Positions 19,144 to 29,278 of a stretch of 64,000 bases of DNA are shown piece by piece. Numbering within the stretch: position 1 is the first letter of the stretch; each line of letters opens with the position of its first letter. The stretch is from contig CALPMC020000001.1 of the NCBI GenBank assembly GCA_943324565.2, positions 57,032 through 121,031 of the forward strand, read 5' to 3'. The DNA comes from Chitinophaga pinensis (GTDB lineage Bacteria; Bacteroidota; Bacteroidia; Flavobacteriales_D; Crocinitomicaceae). Below the pieces are notes generated by a model. That model saw only the letters and a program-made list of their open reading frames with translations. It made no database searches and was not told the DNA's origin. Both the position numbers and the translations under genes were made by a program.

Positions 19144-20301
19144 ATGCCGTTTTATCAAAAATTAGGAAAGATACCTCACAAACGTCACACTGTTTTTAGA
19201 CAAGAAAATGGTGAATTATACCATGAACAACTTTTCGGTACTGCTGGATTCGATGGAATGTCAACATTATTGTATCATATTCAACCTCCAACCGCTATTA
19301 AAGAAGTAAAAGGTGAGAAAAATATTGCTCCAGAAATTGCATTCGAAAAGAATTTAATGCCTCGCAGTTTTAAGGGGTATCAAGTAACACCGAATAAAGA
19401 TTATTTGGAAAGTAGAAATCCAATTTTAGTAAATAGTGACGTTTATATTGAATTGTCAGCTCCTCAAGCTTCTATGAAAGATTACTTCTATAAGAATGCG
19501 GATGCAGATGAAGTGATCTTTGTTCATAGAGGTTCAGGAAAACTAAGAACACAATTAGGAAATATTGATTTCGCTTACGGTGATTATTTGGTGATTCCTC
19601 GTGGAATGATATATCAATTAGAATTCAATGATGATGATAATCGTTTGTTGATTATTCAATCATTTCATCCTGTTTACACACCAAAACGTTACAGAAATTG
19701 GTTCGGACAATTATTGGAACATTCGCCCTTTTGCGAAAGAGACATGCGCCCTCCCTCAGAATTGGAAACACACAATGAAGAAGGTGAATTCTTAATCAAA
19801 ATCAAAAAAGAAGACGTTTTATACGATTTCGTATATGCGCATCATCCCTTTAATGTTGTTGGTTGGGACGGCTACAATTACCCATATGCATTTTCAATTC
19901 ACGATTTTGAGCCAATAACTGGACGTGTACATTTACCTCCGCCAATTCACCAAACATTTGAAACTTCGGCATTTGTAATTTGCTCTTTTGTTCCTCGTTT
20001 ATACGATTATCATCCTGATTCAATTCCTTCACCCTACAATCACAGTAATATTGATTCAGACGAAGTGCTTTATTATGTAGATGGCGATTTTATGAGCCGA
20101 AATAACATTGAACATGGCCAAATAACCTTACATCCCTCTGGTATTGCTCACGGCCCGCATCCTGGAGCTTATGAGAGAAGTATTGGCAAAAAAGAAACAC
20201 ATGAATTAGCAGTAATGATTGATACTTTTAAGCCGTTGAAAATTACGAAAAGTGCTCTTGGAATCGAATTAGAAGGTTATGAGAAATCTTGGATACATTA
20301 A
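19144..20301 (+). CDS. hmgA: Homogentisate 1,2-dioxygenase
   Basis: MPFYQKLGKIPHKRHTVF; NVVGWDGYNYPYAFSIHDFEPITGRVHLPPPIHQTFE. Confidence 0.93.
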   Translation: MPFYQKLGKIPHKRHTVFRQENGELYHEQLFGTAGFDGMSTLLYHIQPPTAIKEVKGEKNIAPEIAFEKNLMPRSFKGYQVTPNKDYLESRNPILVNSDVYIELSAPQASMKDYFYKNADADEVIFVHRGSGKLRTQLGNIDFAYGDYLVIPRGMIYQLEFNDDDNRLLIIQSFHPVYTPKRYRNWFGQLLEHSPFCERDMRPPSELETHNEEGEFLIKIKKEDVLYDFVYAHHPFNVVGWDGYNYPYAFSIHDFEPITGRVHLPPPIHQTFETSAFVICSFVPRLYDYHPDSIPSPYNHSNIDSDEVLYYVDGDFMSRNNIEHGQITLHPSGIAHGPHPGAYERSIGKKETHELAVMIDTFKPLKITKSALGIELEGYEKSWIH

Positions 20302-20359
20302 ATAATTACGATTATTAATTTTGAATTTATAGATCCACAAAACATTAAAAAATAAAAAT

Positions 20360-21538
20360 ATGTCAAAAGTAGATACAACAAATAAAGCAGTAAAAAACGT
20401 CGAATACGGCTTAGAAAAAATCTTCGAAGGCGCACAAGATTTCCTTCCACTATTAGGAACAGATTTTGTAGAATTTTACGTAGGTAACGCCAAACAAGCT
20501 GCACATTTTTACAAAACAGCATTTGGTTTTCAATCTTATGCCTATGCAGGACTAGAAACAGGAATGAAAGACCGCGTTTCGTATGTGTTGAAGCAAGATA
20601 AAATCAGATTAGTGTTAACAACAGCTTTACGTAGTGATTCACCAATTGGTGAGCATGTTAAAAAACATGGTGACGGTGTAAAAGTAATCGCACTTTGGGT
20701 TGAGGATGCTACTTCTGCTTGGGAGGAAACAACAAAAAGAGGTGCAGTTTCTTTTATGGAGCCAACCCTTGAAAAAGACGAACATGGCGAAGTAGTTCGC
20801 TCTGGAATATATACTTATGGAGAAACCGTTCACATTTTCGTTGAGCGTAAAAACTATAATGGAATTTTCTTACCCGGATTCACAAATTGGGAATCAGACT
20901 ATAATCCAGAACCAGTGGGATTAAAATTTATCGATCACATGGTTGGAAATGTTGGTTGGGGAGAAATGAATACATGGGTGAAATGGTATGAAGACGTGAT
21001 GGGCTTTGTGAATTTCCTTTCATTCGACGACAATCAAATTCATACGGAATATTCTGCCTTGATGTCAAAAGTAATGTCAAACGGAAACGGAAGAATTAAA
21101 TTTCCAATTAATGAGCCTGCGGTTGGTAAAAAACGTTCTCAAATTGAAGAATATATTGATTTTTACGAAGGTCCGGGAGCGCAGCACATCGCTGTTGCAA
21201 CAGATGACATCATCAACACGGTTACACAATTGCGCGCTCGTGGAGTGGAGTTTTTATCAGCGCCACCACAAGCTTACTATGATGAAATTCCTGCACGTTT
21301 GGGAGTTCACATGGAAATGATGAAAGAGGATATAAAAGTACTTCAAAGCTTGTCAATTATGATTGATGCAGATGAAGAAGGTTATTTATTACAAATTTTC
21401 ACAAAACCGGTTGAAGACCGTCCAACGTTATTCTTCGAAATAATCCAACGAATGGGCGCAAGAGGATTTGGAGCTGGTAACTTCAAAGCATTATTTGAAT
21501 CTATTGAACGAGAACAAGAGAAAAGAGGTACATTATAA
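20360..21538 (+). CDS. hppD: 4-hydroxyphenylpyruvate dioxygenase
   Basis: FVEFYVGNAKQAAHFYKTAFGF; FIDHMVGNVGWGEMNTW; GPGAQHIAVATDDI; QIFTKPVEDRPTLFFEIIQRMGARGFGAGNFKALFE. Confidence 0.96.
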   Translation: MSKVDTTNKAVKNVEYGLEKIFEGAQDFLPLLGTDFVEFYVGNAKQAAHFYKTAFGFQSYAYAGLETGMKDRVSYVLKQDKIRLVLTTALRSDSPIGEHVKKHGDGVKVIALWVEDATSAWEETTKRGAVSFMEPTLEKDEHGEVVRSGIYTYGETVHIFVERKNYNGIFLPGFTNWESDYNPEPVGLKFIDHMVGNVGWGEMNTWVKWYEDVMGFVNFLSFDDNQIHTEYSALMSKVMSNGNGRIKFPINEPAVGKKRSQIEEYIDFYEGPGAQHIAVATDDIINTVTQLRARGVEFLSAPPQAYYDEIPARLGVHMEMMKEDIKVLQSLSIMIDADEEGYLLQIFTKPVEDRPTLFFEIIQRMGARGFGAGNFKALFESIEREQEKRGTL

Positions 21539-21562
21539 TTTCCTATTTTTCAAATAATTGAG

Positions 21563-21594
21563 AACTGTCGTGAGTAATTGCGACAGTTTTTTTT
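21563..21594 (+). terminator. Rho-independent terminator after hppD
   Basis: AACTGTCG-tgagtaattg-CGACAGTT followed by a T-run. Confidence 0.8.
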
Positions 21595-21635
21595 GAATGA
21601 ATGAAATTCTATGTTTGATTTAAACAAGATTTTAT

Positions 21636-21643
21636 TATATTTG
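21636..21643 (+). promoter_or_regulatory. TATATTTG -7 element of tRNA-His, -33 TTTG at 21614-21617
   Basis: TTTG-N18-TATATTTG just upstream of the tRNA. Confidence 0.6.
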
Positions 21644-21658
21644 CACCCACCAAAAATG

Positions 21659-21735
21659 GAGATTGTAGCTCAGTTGGTTAGAGCGCCGGATTGTGGTTCC
21701 GGAGGTCGCGGGTTCGAGACCCGTCTTTCTCCCCA
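21659..21735 (+). tRNA. tRNA-His (GTG anticodon), CCA encoded; G-1 at 21658
   Basis: Manual cloverleaf: D stem GCTC/GAGC, anticodon arm CCGGA-TTGTGGT-TCCGG, T arm GCGGG-TTCGAGA-CCCGT, C73 pairs with G-1 as expected for His. Confidence 0.93.
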
Positions 21736-21741
21736 AGTTTT

Positions 21742-21769
21742 AAAGGTCGATGAAAATCGGCCTTTTTTT
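21742..21769 (+). terminator. Rho-independent terminator after tRNA-His
   Basis: AAGGTCGAT-gaaa-ATCGGCCT followed by a T-run. Confidence 0.7.
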
Positions 21770-21993
21770 GTGTGTTTTTTCGCACATTTAATTATCTAAT
21801 ATGATTTATTTTGAAATTTCTACTATTATGATTATTTACATTGTTTGTAATTGAAATTAGCCATAAAGCATAATAGATTTTATAATCAAAAAGAGGTTCC
21901 CACACATTTCAAACACTTCTTTGTGTAATAATCTTCAACCCCTTAAGTTATTAAGTTGATTTTACTTTTATTTTTGAGGAAATTATACAGTTT

Positions 21994-22941
21994 ATGCAAC
22001 TCGATTTATCCATAGTAATTCCTTTATTTAACGAAGATGAGTCTTTGCCAGAATTACATACGTGGATTCAAAAAGTAGTCAATCAGCACAATCTATCCTA
22101 TGAAGTGATTTTTGTCGATGATGGAAGTAAGGACAAATCGTGGAAAGTAATAGAAAGTTTAAGCCAACTTGATTCGAATGTTAAAGGGATTAAATTCCAA
22201 CGCAATTACGGAAAATCAGCTGCTTTACACAATGGTTTTGAAATGGCATCTGGAAAAGTTGTGATTACAATGGATGCGGATTTACAAGATTCTCCAGATG
22301 AAATTCCAGAGCTTTATAGAATGATAATGGAAGACGATTTTGATGTCGTTTCTGGTTGGAAGAAAAAAAGACACGATCCAATTTCAAAAACAATTCCTAC
22401 AAAACTTTATAATTGGGCTGCAAGAAGAATAACAGGTATTTACTTGCACGATTTCAACTGCGGTCTAAAAGCTTACAAGTTAGCTGTTGTAAAAAGCATT
22501 GAAATTTATGGCGACATGCACCGCTACGTTCCTGCATTAGCTAAATATGCTGGCTTCACAAATATTGGTGAAAAGGTAGTGCAACACCAAGCTCGTAAAT
22601 TTGGAGTTACAAAATTTGGATTGAACCGTTTTTTAAATGGCCCACTTGACTTGATGACTGTAGCTTTTATGGGGAAATTTGGCAAAAAACCAATGCACTT
22701 CTTTGGCGCTTTAGGAACACTTATGTTTATTATCGGTTTTGGCATTGCGTTATTTCTAGGAATAGATAAACTCTTCATTCATAAAACAGCAACAAAACTG
22801 GCAGAAAGATCTGAATTTTTCATTGGTTTGGTTGCAATGATTATTGGGGTACAATTTTTCCTAACCGGTTTCATTGCTGAAATGATTGGTCGCAATTCTT
22901 CTTCTCGTAATCAGTATTTAGTCGAAAAAGAAATCAAATAA
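21994..22941 (+). CDS. Family 2 glycosyltransferase (dolichyl/undecaprenyl-phosphate sugar transferase type)
   Basis: LSIVIPLFNEDESLPEL; VIFVDDGSKDKSW; TMDADLQDSPDEIPEL; two C-terminal TM helices. Confidence 0.9.
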   Translation: MQLDLSIVIPLFNEDESLPELHTWIQKVVNQHNLSYEVIFVDDGSKDKSWKVIESLSQLDSNVKGIKFQRNYGKSAALHNGFEMASGKVVITMDADLQDSPDEIPELYRMIMEDDFDVVSGWKKKRHDPISKTIPTKLYNWAARRITGIYLHDFNCGLKAYKLAVVKSIEIYGDMHRYVPALAKYAGFTNIGEKVVQHQARKFGVTKFGLNRFLNGPLDLMTVAFMGKFGKKPMHFFGALGTLMFIIGFGIALFLGIDKLFIHKTATKLAERSEFFIGLVAMIIGVQFFLTGFIAEMIGRNSSSRNQYLVEKEIK

Positions 22942-23477
22942 TGCTCGATTGGTCAGTGGATGAAAATTGGACACTCTTTCTAGATAGAGATGGTGTTATC
23001 AACGAACGAATTATGAGCGGATATGTCTTGGACTATAAAGACTTTCATTTCAAACAGGGTGTTTTAGAATCATTTGCAACACTAAGTTCAAAATTCAAAT
23101 ATATTTTCGTGGTCACTAATCAACAATGTGTGGCCCTTGAAAAAATTTCAGAAGTCGCATTAGCAGAAATTCACCACCAAATGCAATTGGATATTGAAAA
23201 AGTTAGTGGAAAAATAACGCAAGTATTCGCAGCAATTGAATTTAAAGATCAAGAACCTTTTATGCGTAAACCTTCTATTGGTATGGGGAAATTGGCAAAA
23301 TCACTTTATCCTGAAATTGATTTTTCAAAAGCCATTATGGTGGGAGACACAAATACGGATTTGATTTTTGGCAAGAAACTTGGAATGAAGACAGTACTCA
23401 TTGTTACCGAAGAGAAAGTTTCCGTTAAAGCTGATTGTGTGGTAAAATCTTTGACAGAATTAAATCAACTAATATGA
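22941..23477 (+). CDS. HAD-IIIA phosphatase (GmhB/histidinol-phosphatase-like)
   Basis: LFLDRDGVINERI; FVVTNQQCVALEKIS; KAIMVGDTNTDLIFGKKLGMKTVLI. Confidence 0.85.
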   Translation: MLDWSVDENWTLFLDRDGVINERIMSGYVLDYKDFHFKQGVLESFATLSSKFKYIFVVTNQQCVALEKISEVALAEIHHQMQLDIEKVSGKITQVFAAIEFKDQEPFMRKPSIGMGKLAKSLYPEIDFSKAIMVGDTNTDLIFGKKLGMKTVLIVTEEKVSVKADCVVKSLTELNQLI

Positions 23478-24226
23478 AAAAGTTTATTTTTCTTTTTATA
23501 CTATTACCTTTTCTAACTTTTGCTCAAATCAATCAAAAAGACGCAAAAGGTAGAAAACAAGGCGTTTGGCAAAAAAATTATCCGAATAGTTCTGTCCTAA
23601 TTTATAAAGGTCAGTTTAAAGACGATGTTCCTGTTGGTGAATTCACCTATTATTACCCAACCGGAGAAGTTAGAACAATTATTGAACACATACCAAATAG
23701 CAAGCGCTCTTATGGCTACTATTACCATAAAAACAAAGAATTAATGAGTGAAGGTCCATTTTGGGATCAGAAAAAAGATTCTGTTTGGGCAAATTACAAT
23801 CCAGAAGGCTATGTTATTGGAACGGAAGAATATAAGGATGATAAACTAAACGGAAAAAAAGTACTCTATTACCTACGAAGTCAACAAGAATCTGGAAAAA
23901 TGGACGTGCTGTCTATTGCCAATTATAAAGACAGTGTATTACATGGTGAATTCAAAGAATTTTTTTCAAATGGAAAGTTGAAGAAAATAGGTAATTATTT
24001 AAAGGGATTGAAAACAGGCGAGTGGCAAGAGTTTGATATGAATGGTGTTTTAGTTGGTAAAGTTCGTTACAAAGATGGTTTGCCACATGGTTGGGCCTCT
24101 GCTTACAACTCTAAAGGAATAAAAATTAATGACACTTTATATCAAAACGGTGTTTCGTTAAGAGGAAAAGAGTTAGAAGAATTTTTATTGAAATGTGAAA
24201 AACAAGGTATTAACCCAAATCAATAA
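23474..24226 (+). CDS. Secreted YwqK/MORN-repeat-like protein
   Basis: Signal peptide MKKFIFLFILLPFLTFAQ; repeated G.W..Y...G.....G.Y..G...GE...Y..NG motifs. Confidence 0.75.
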   Translation: MKKFIFLFILLPFLTFAQINQKDAKGRKQGVWQKNYPNSSVLIYKGQFKDDVPVGEFTYYYPTGEVRTIIEHIPNSKRSYGYYYHKNKELMSEGPFWDQKKDSVWANYNPEGYVIGTEEYKDDKLNGKKVLYYLRSQQESGKMDVLSIANYKDSVLHGEFKEFFSNGKLKKIGNYLKGLKTGEWQEFDMNGVLVGKVRYKDGLPHGWASAYNSKGIKINDTLYQNGVSLRGKELEEFLLKCEKQGINPNQ

Positions 24227-24232
24227 GTTTTG

Positions 24233-24240
24233 TACTTTTG
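24233..24240 (+). promoter_or_regulatory. TACTTTTG -7-like element
   Basis: TAnnTTTG match immediately upstream of ATG 24247. Confidence 0.35.
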
Positions 24241-24246
24241 ACTATT

Positions 24247-24939
24247 ATGAAAGCAAGCTTACGATTTTTCTTAATTACTGTAACGGGTTCTTTTTTACTA
24301 CTAAGTTCATGTAAGAAAGAATTAGTTAATGGCAATCAATTTCTTTATAGTTCTTATTATGAACTGAAATCAGGTAAGTTTATTGAATATGATGTAATGG
24401 AAATTACACACGATGAAAATGCTTCTACACAACACGACACAAATTACTACCAATTAAAATGCGTAATCGAAGACACTTTCACTGATAACGCGGGAAGACT
24501 TGCCTTTAATTATGTTCGATACAAAAGAACAAATTCGACAGAACCTTGGACGCAATCTGATTTATGGTCTACTACCGTTTTTAACAACAAAGCCGAATTA
24601 GTGGATGAAAATCAACGCATTGTGAAATTAGTTTTTCCAGTTTCAGAATTTACCATTTGGAATGCCAATCAATTTAATACAGATGTTAAGTTAAATTGCA
24701 GTTATGATAAACTTCACGTTCCGAAAGCAATTAATGGTTTTACTTTTGATAGCACTTTGGTCGTTGAGCAAGAGGATAAAAGAAACTTAATTGAATTCAA
24801 ACGAAAATATGAAGTGTATGCCAACCGAGTGGGAATGGTAAAGAAATACTATAAAGACTTACAAATCTCAAACTTTGACACCTTAAATATTAAATCAGGA
24901 AAAGAAATTTTCATGACTTTAACAAACTTCGGAAACTAA
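24247..24939 (+). CDS. Hypothetical lipoprotein
   Basis: Signal peptide with LLLSSCKKE lipobox. Confidence 0.65.
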   Translation: MKASLRFFLITVTGSFLLLSSCKKELVNGNQFLYSSYYELKSGKFIEYDVMEITHDENASTQHDTNYYQLKCVIEDTFTDNAGRLAFNYVRYKRTNSTEPWTQSDLWSTTVFNNKAELVDENQRIVKLVFPVSEFTIWNANQFNTDVKLNCSYDKLHVPKAINGFTFDSTLVVEQEDKRNLIEFKRKYEVYANRVGMVKKYYKDLQISNFDTLNIKSGKEIFMTLTNFGN

Positions 24940-25007
24940 ATAATTTCCATCCAATTTTACATTATAAATTTGCCGCGGCAAATACATTTTAAATTCTAAC
25001 AAGTTAA

Positions 25008-26135
25008 ATGAAAATAGTTTTCCTCTCTACATTTTATCCTTTTCGAGGTGGTATTGCACAATTTAGCGCACATTTATACAGGGAGGCGGAAAAAAACCAT
25101 GAGGTGGAAGCAGTTACTTTTACTCGTCAATATCCAAAGTTACTATTTCCAGGAAAGACACAATTAGTTAGTTCTGAAGACACAGCTGATAAAATTCCAG
25201 CAAAACGTTGGTTAGATTCTATCAATCCATTTACTTACATTTCAACAGCACGTAAAATAAGAAATCTTCAACCTGATTTGATCATTTCACGTTATTGGAT
25301 GTCGTTTTTTGCCCCAAGTTTTGGGTGGATTTTAGGAAAACAAGAAAAAAAAACAATTCGTTTAGCGATACTTGACAACGTTATTCCCCATGAACGACGT
25401 TTTTTTGATGATGCATTTAACCGTTTTTTCTTAAATCGAAATGATGGGTTTATCGTAATGTCTGAACAAGTTCAAAAAGATTTACTATTCTACTTACCAA
25501 AAGCCAAACACATTTTAATTCCACATCCAATTTACAATCACTTTGGAGAGAAAATTTCAAAAACTGAAGCACTTCAAAAATTAGGGATTTATGATTGTAT
25601 TAATAAAAAAGTACTACTCTTTTTCGGAATTATTCGCGATTATAAAGGCTTGGACATTCTTTTAAATACCATTCAATTTCTTGATGAAAGCTTTATTCTA
25701 ATAATTGCAGGGGAAGTTTACGGTAGTTTCGAGAAATATGAAAATATCATAAAAGAAAAAAAACTTGAAAAAAAAGTTAAGTTATACACCAGATATATTG
25801 ATGACTCAGAGGTTACTAACTTTTTCTCTGCCGCCGATGTTTGTGTTCTTCCTTATCGTTCGGCAACTCAAAGTGGAATTACCAATATATCTTTTCATTT
25901 TGAAATTCCTGTTATTTCAACAAATGTTGGTGGATTGGCAGAAACAATTTTATACGGTCGAACAGGATTGATTGCTGAAGAAGTGAATGAAAAAGCGCTA
26001 CTGAAACAGATTAAAAATTTCTATGACATTTATAATTCTAAAGAATTCGCTCAAAATATTCAACAATACAATAAAGAAAATAGTTGGAACAATTATGTTA
26101 ATAAAATGCTTCGTTTTGCAGAAGAATTAAGTTGA
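25008..26135 (+). CDS. Family 4 (GT-B) glycosyltransferase
   Basis: FYPFRGGIAQFSAHLYRE; VLLFFGIIRDYKGLDILL; ISTNVGGLAETI. Confidence 0.88.
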   Translation: MKIVFLSTFYPFRGGIAQFSAHLYREAEKNHEVEAVTFTRQYPKLLFPGKTQLVSSEDTADKIPAKRWLDSINPFTYISTARKIRNLQPDLIISRYWMSFFAPSFGWILGKQEKKTIRLAILDNVIPHERRFFDDAFNRFFLNRNDGFIVMSEQVQKDLLFYLPKAKHILIPHPIYNHFGEKISKTEALQKLGIYDCINKKVLLFFGIIRDYKGLDILLNTIQFLDESFILIIAGEVYGSFEKYENIIKEKKLEKKVKLYTRYIDDSEVTNFFSAADVCVLPYRSATQSGITNISFHFEIPVISTNVGGLAETILYGRTGLIAEEVNEKALLKQIKNFYDIYNSKEFAQNIQQYNKENSWNNYVNKMLRFAEELS

Positions 26136-26204
26136 ATAACCTATAGCTTTTAAAGTATTTCTTTAATAAACACTGTGAATGTTGATTTTACGAAACGTAA
26201 ATTC

Positions 26205-26212
26205 TATATTTG
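26205..26212 (+). promoter_or_regulatory. TATATTTG -7 element of secDF, -33 TTG at 26182-26184
   Basis: TTG-N20-TATATTTG, ~30 nt upstream of ATG 26243. Confidence 0.6.
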
Positions 26213-26242
26213 CACCCTTAATTCAAATTCAAATTTACAAAA

Positions 26243-29206
26243 ATGCGTTTAAAAGGATTTTTTTGGTTTCTAACTATCTTATTGACAGTTGTTTGCGTTT
26301 ACCAGTTGTCATTTACTTGGGTAGCAAGTAATGTCGAGAAAAAAGCAGAGAAAGAGGCAGTGCTGAAAGTAAATCAGCTAAAAGAGCAAGTAAAAACAAC
26401 GAAGGAACCAGCGTTATTACCAAATAACACTTACGTTGATTTCAAAAACCCTGAAGATGAAGATATAGCAAAATCTGCTTTTATTAATGAAATTTTAAGA
26501 GAAAAAGGTGAAAAGCCAGTATATCCAGTAATTGGTTCAACTTTCTCTGAAGTGAAAAAAAGATCTTTAGCATTTGGATTAGACTTAGTTGGAGGAATGA
26601 GTGTTTCTCTAGAAATTTCAACGCCTGATTTAATTAAAAATCATGCTAAAAATCCAAAAGATTTGCGTTTTCTAAAAACTTTTGAAAAAGCACAATCAAT
26701 TTGTAATAATAATGGTGGTGATTTTTTAACTGTTTTTATTGATACGCACAAAGAAATGAACAAGGGCTTACCTTTAAATTACTTGTTTAAAGGCGAATCA
26801 ATAGGAGTTAAATCTTCTGATGATGACGTTGAAACATATTTCAGAAAATTAATTGGTTCGTCTATGGATGGTGTTGAACAAATCATGAGTCGTCGTATCA
26901 ATCAATTTGGTGTTGCACAGCCTAATATACAAAGAGATGCAGCAACAAATCGTTTATACATTGAACTTCCTGGTGTTCAAGATGAAAACACTGTTGCTAA
27001 AAAATTACAATCAACCGCTAACCTAGAATTCTTTGAAACATATCAACTAAGTCAATTTCAAATTCAATGGCAAGAAGCTTCAAGATTATCGACACAAAAA
27101 GAGCAAAAGTCAACAATTGATATTGAAGTAGACACAACAAAAGCTGAAAAGAAGGAAGACCTTTCATTAACTTCCTTGTCATCTGCAAAAACTAAAGGTT
27201 TATCGGATTTAATCACTCCAGTTGGTGATTACGCTGTTGGGTATGTGCAAACAGCTAACAAAGTAGCGGTTCAAACTTTATTAAGAAGAAAAGATATTTT
27301 AGCTGCCTTGCCTCAAGATTTACTTTTCATGTGGTCAGCTGACCCAGAAAAAATTGATGATAAATCAAACAAAACTGCTTATTTTATCTATGCCATAAAA
27401 GTTCCTGAATCAGGAAAAGCAAGAGTAAGAGGTGAGCATATTAGCAAAGCCTCAACAGGATATGACCAAAGAGATGGTAAAATTACAGTTGATTTGGAAA
27501 TGACTGCTGAAGGTTCTGATGAATGGGGGAGAATGACCTCTGACAATGTTGGAAAAGTTGTAGCAATAACAATGGATAGCGTAGTATTTAGCGCACCTCG
27601 AGTTATGAACCCAATCACAACTGGTAATACGCAAATTTCAGGAAGTTTCACATTTGAAGAAGCTCAAGATTTATCTGGCCTATTAAATGGTGGAGCACTT
27701 CCTGCTCCATGTGTTATAAAAGATCAAATGAAAGTTGGTCCTACAATTGGAAAAGAAAATTCAACAGCTGGACTTATTTCATTTGGTGTGGCATTCTTAG
27801 CAGTATTGTTATATATGTACTTCTACTATGGTAAAGCTGGTCTTGCTGCCAATATCGCTTTAACTGTGAATGTTATCTTTATATTCGGTTGTTTGGCTTC
27901 ATTTGGTGCTGTATTAACTTTAGCAGGAATTGCAGGTATCGTTTTAACAATCGGTACAGCAGTCGATGCCAATATCTTGATTTTTGAACGAATAAGAGAA
28001 GAACAAAAAAGAGGTAAAGATTTAAAAGAATCACTTGCTGTTGGTTTTAGAAAGGCACTTCCTTCTATTATCGATGCGAACGTGACCCATTTACTTGTTG
28101 CAATTGCTTTGAAAATATTTGGAACAGGAGAAATCGAATCATTTGCAACAACATTAATCATTGGTATTTTTACTTCAATGTTCTCTGCGATTGTTATAAC
28201 TGAATTAATTATTAATTCATGGTTAGACAAAGGAAAAAGCATTTCATTTAGCACTAAATTCTCTAATGGTTTATTTCAAAACTTTAATTTCAATTGGGTT
28301 GGAAACAGAAAATACTTTTATATTTTCTCTATAAGTGTTACAATCTTAGGGATTGTTGGGATGGCAACAAGAGGCTTGAAACAAAGTGTTGAGTTTACTG
28401 GAGGTAGAACGTTTGTTGCTAAATTTGAAAATAAAGCAGACATCGAATATTTAAGAACAAACTTATCTAAAGTTTTTGTGGAAAATGGCGAAGTTGCTTC
28501 AATTGACTTAAAAACTAAATCAAATGATTACAATGTTGAAATCGTAACGAACTACAAATTAAATAATGATGCTTCAACAAAAGTTGTAACTGATAAACTT
28601 AAAGAAGGATTGGACGCATCAAAAGAAAAATTAGGGAACTACGAAATCGTGGAATCAAGAAGTATTTCATCTTCCGTTTCTAAAGAAATGTGGTCTTCAT
28701 CGGTTATCTCAATTTCTTTATCTTTATTAGCAATTTTTACCTATATATTGATGAGATTTGGTCATTGGCAATATTCTTTAGGTGCAATTATTGGTTTAGC
28801 CCATGATGCATTCTTTGTATTATCAATTTTCTCATTACTTCATGGATACTTACCGTTTAGTTTAGATGTCAATCAATCATTTATCGCCGCGATATTGACT
28901 GTTATTGGTTACTCGATGAATGATACTGTAATTGTATTTGATAGGATCAGGGAGAACTTGTCGAAATCAGGTCCTGACGATCACCATCACCAAATAATCA
29001 ACTCATCTTTAAATACTACTTTAAGTAGAACATTCAATACATCAATGATTTTATTTGTCGTATTATTAATTATGTTCATTTTTGGCGGCCCTGCAATCAA
29101 AGGATTTATTTTTGCAATGCTTGTAGGTGTTGTAATTGGAACCTATTCTTCACTATGTGTTGCGACACCAATATTAATAGATTTTTCTAAAAAGTTAAAA
29201 GCTTAA
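26243..29206 (+). CDS. secDF: Fused protein translocase subunit SecDF
   Basis: FGLDLVGGMSVSLEI; GTAVDANILIFERIREE (SecD); FTGGRTFVAKF, GYSMNDTVIVFDRIREN (SecF). Confidence 0.96.
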   Translation: MRLKGFFWFLTILLTVVCVYQLSFTWVASNVEKKAEKEAVLKVNQLKEQVKTTKEPALLPNNTYVDFKNPEDEDIAKSAFINEILREKGEKPVYPVIGSTFSEVKKRSLAFGLDLVGGMSVSLEISTPDLIKNHAKNPKDLRFLKTFEKAQSICNNNGGDFLTVFIDTHKEMNKGLPLNYLFKGESIGVKSSDDDVETYFRKLIGSSMDGVEQIMSRRINQFGVAQPNIQRDAATNRLYIELPGVQDENTVAKKLQSTANLEFFETYQLSQFQIQWQEASRLSTQKEQKSTIDIEVDTTKAEKKEDLSLTSLSSAKTKGLSDLITPVGDYAVGYVQTANKVAVQTLLRRKDILAALPQDLLFMWSADPEKIDDKSNKTAYFIYAIKVPESGKARVRGEHISKASTGYDQRDGKITVDLEMTAEGSDEWGRMTSDNVGKVVAITMDSVVFSAPRVMNPITTGNTQISGSFTFEEAQDLSGLLNGGALPAPCVIKDQMKVGPTIGKENSTAGLISFGVAFLAVLLYMYFYYGKAGLAANIALTVNVIFIFGCLASFGAVLTLAGIAGIVLTIGTAVDANILIFERIREEQKRGKDLKESLAVGFRKALPSIIDANVTHLLVAIALKIFGTGEIESFATTLIIGIFTSMFSAIVITELIINSWLDKGKSISFSTKFSNGLFQNFNFNWVGNRKYFYIFSISVTILGIVGMATRGLKQSVEFTGGRTFVAKFENKADIEYLRTNLSKVFVENGEVASIDLKTKSNDYNVEIVTNYKLNNDASTKVVTDKLKEGLDASKEKLGNYEIVESRSISSSVSKEMWSSSVISISLSLLAIFTYILMRFGHWQYSLGAIIGLAHDAFFVLSIFSLLHGYLPFSLDVNQSFIAAILTVIGYSMNDTVIVFDRIRENLSKSGPDDHHHQIINSSLNTTLSRTFNTSMILFVVLLIMFIFGGPAIKGFIFAMLVGVVIGTYSSLCVATPILIDFSKKLKA

Positions 29207-29229
29207 GATTTTCTACTATTTAATCTTAA

Positions 29230-29262
29230 AGAGGCTATTAAAAAAATAGCCTCTTTTTTTTT
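29230..29262 (+). terminator. Rho-independent terminator after secDF
   Basis: GAGGCTATT-aaaaa-AATAGCCTC followed by a T-run. Confidence 0.85.
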
Positions 29263-29278
29263 GATAATTTTGTCTCGT

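Noticed and set aside
21611-21799. 62-aa ORF spanning the tRNA-His gene
   Set aside because: Overlaps a clear tRNA and its terminator; not a credible CDS.
27826-28254. 142-aa minus-strand ORF inside secDF
   Set aside because: Antisense to strongly conserved SecD TM coding sequence; no promoter or family support.
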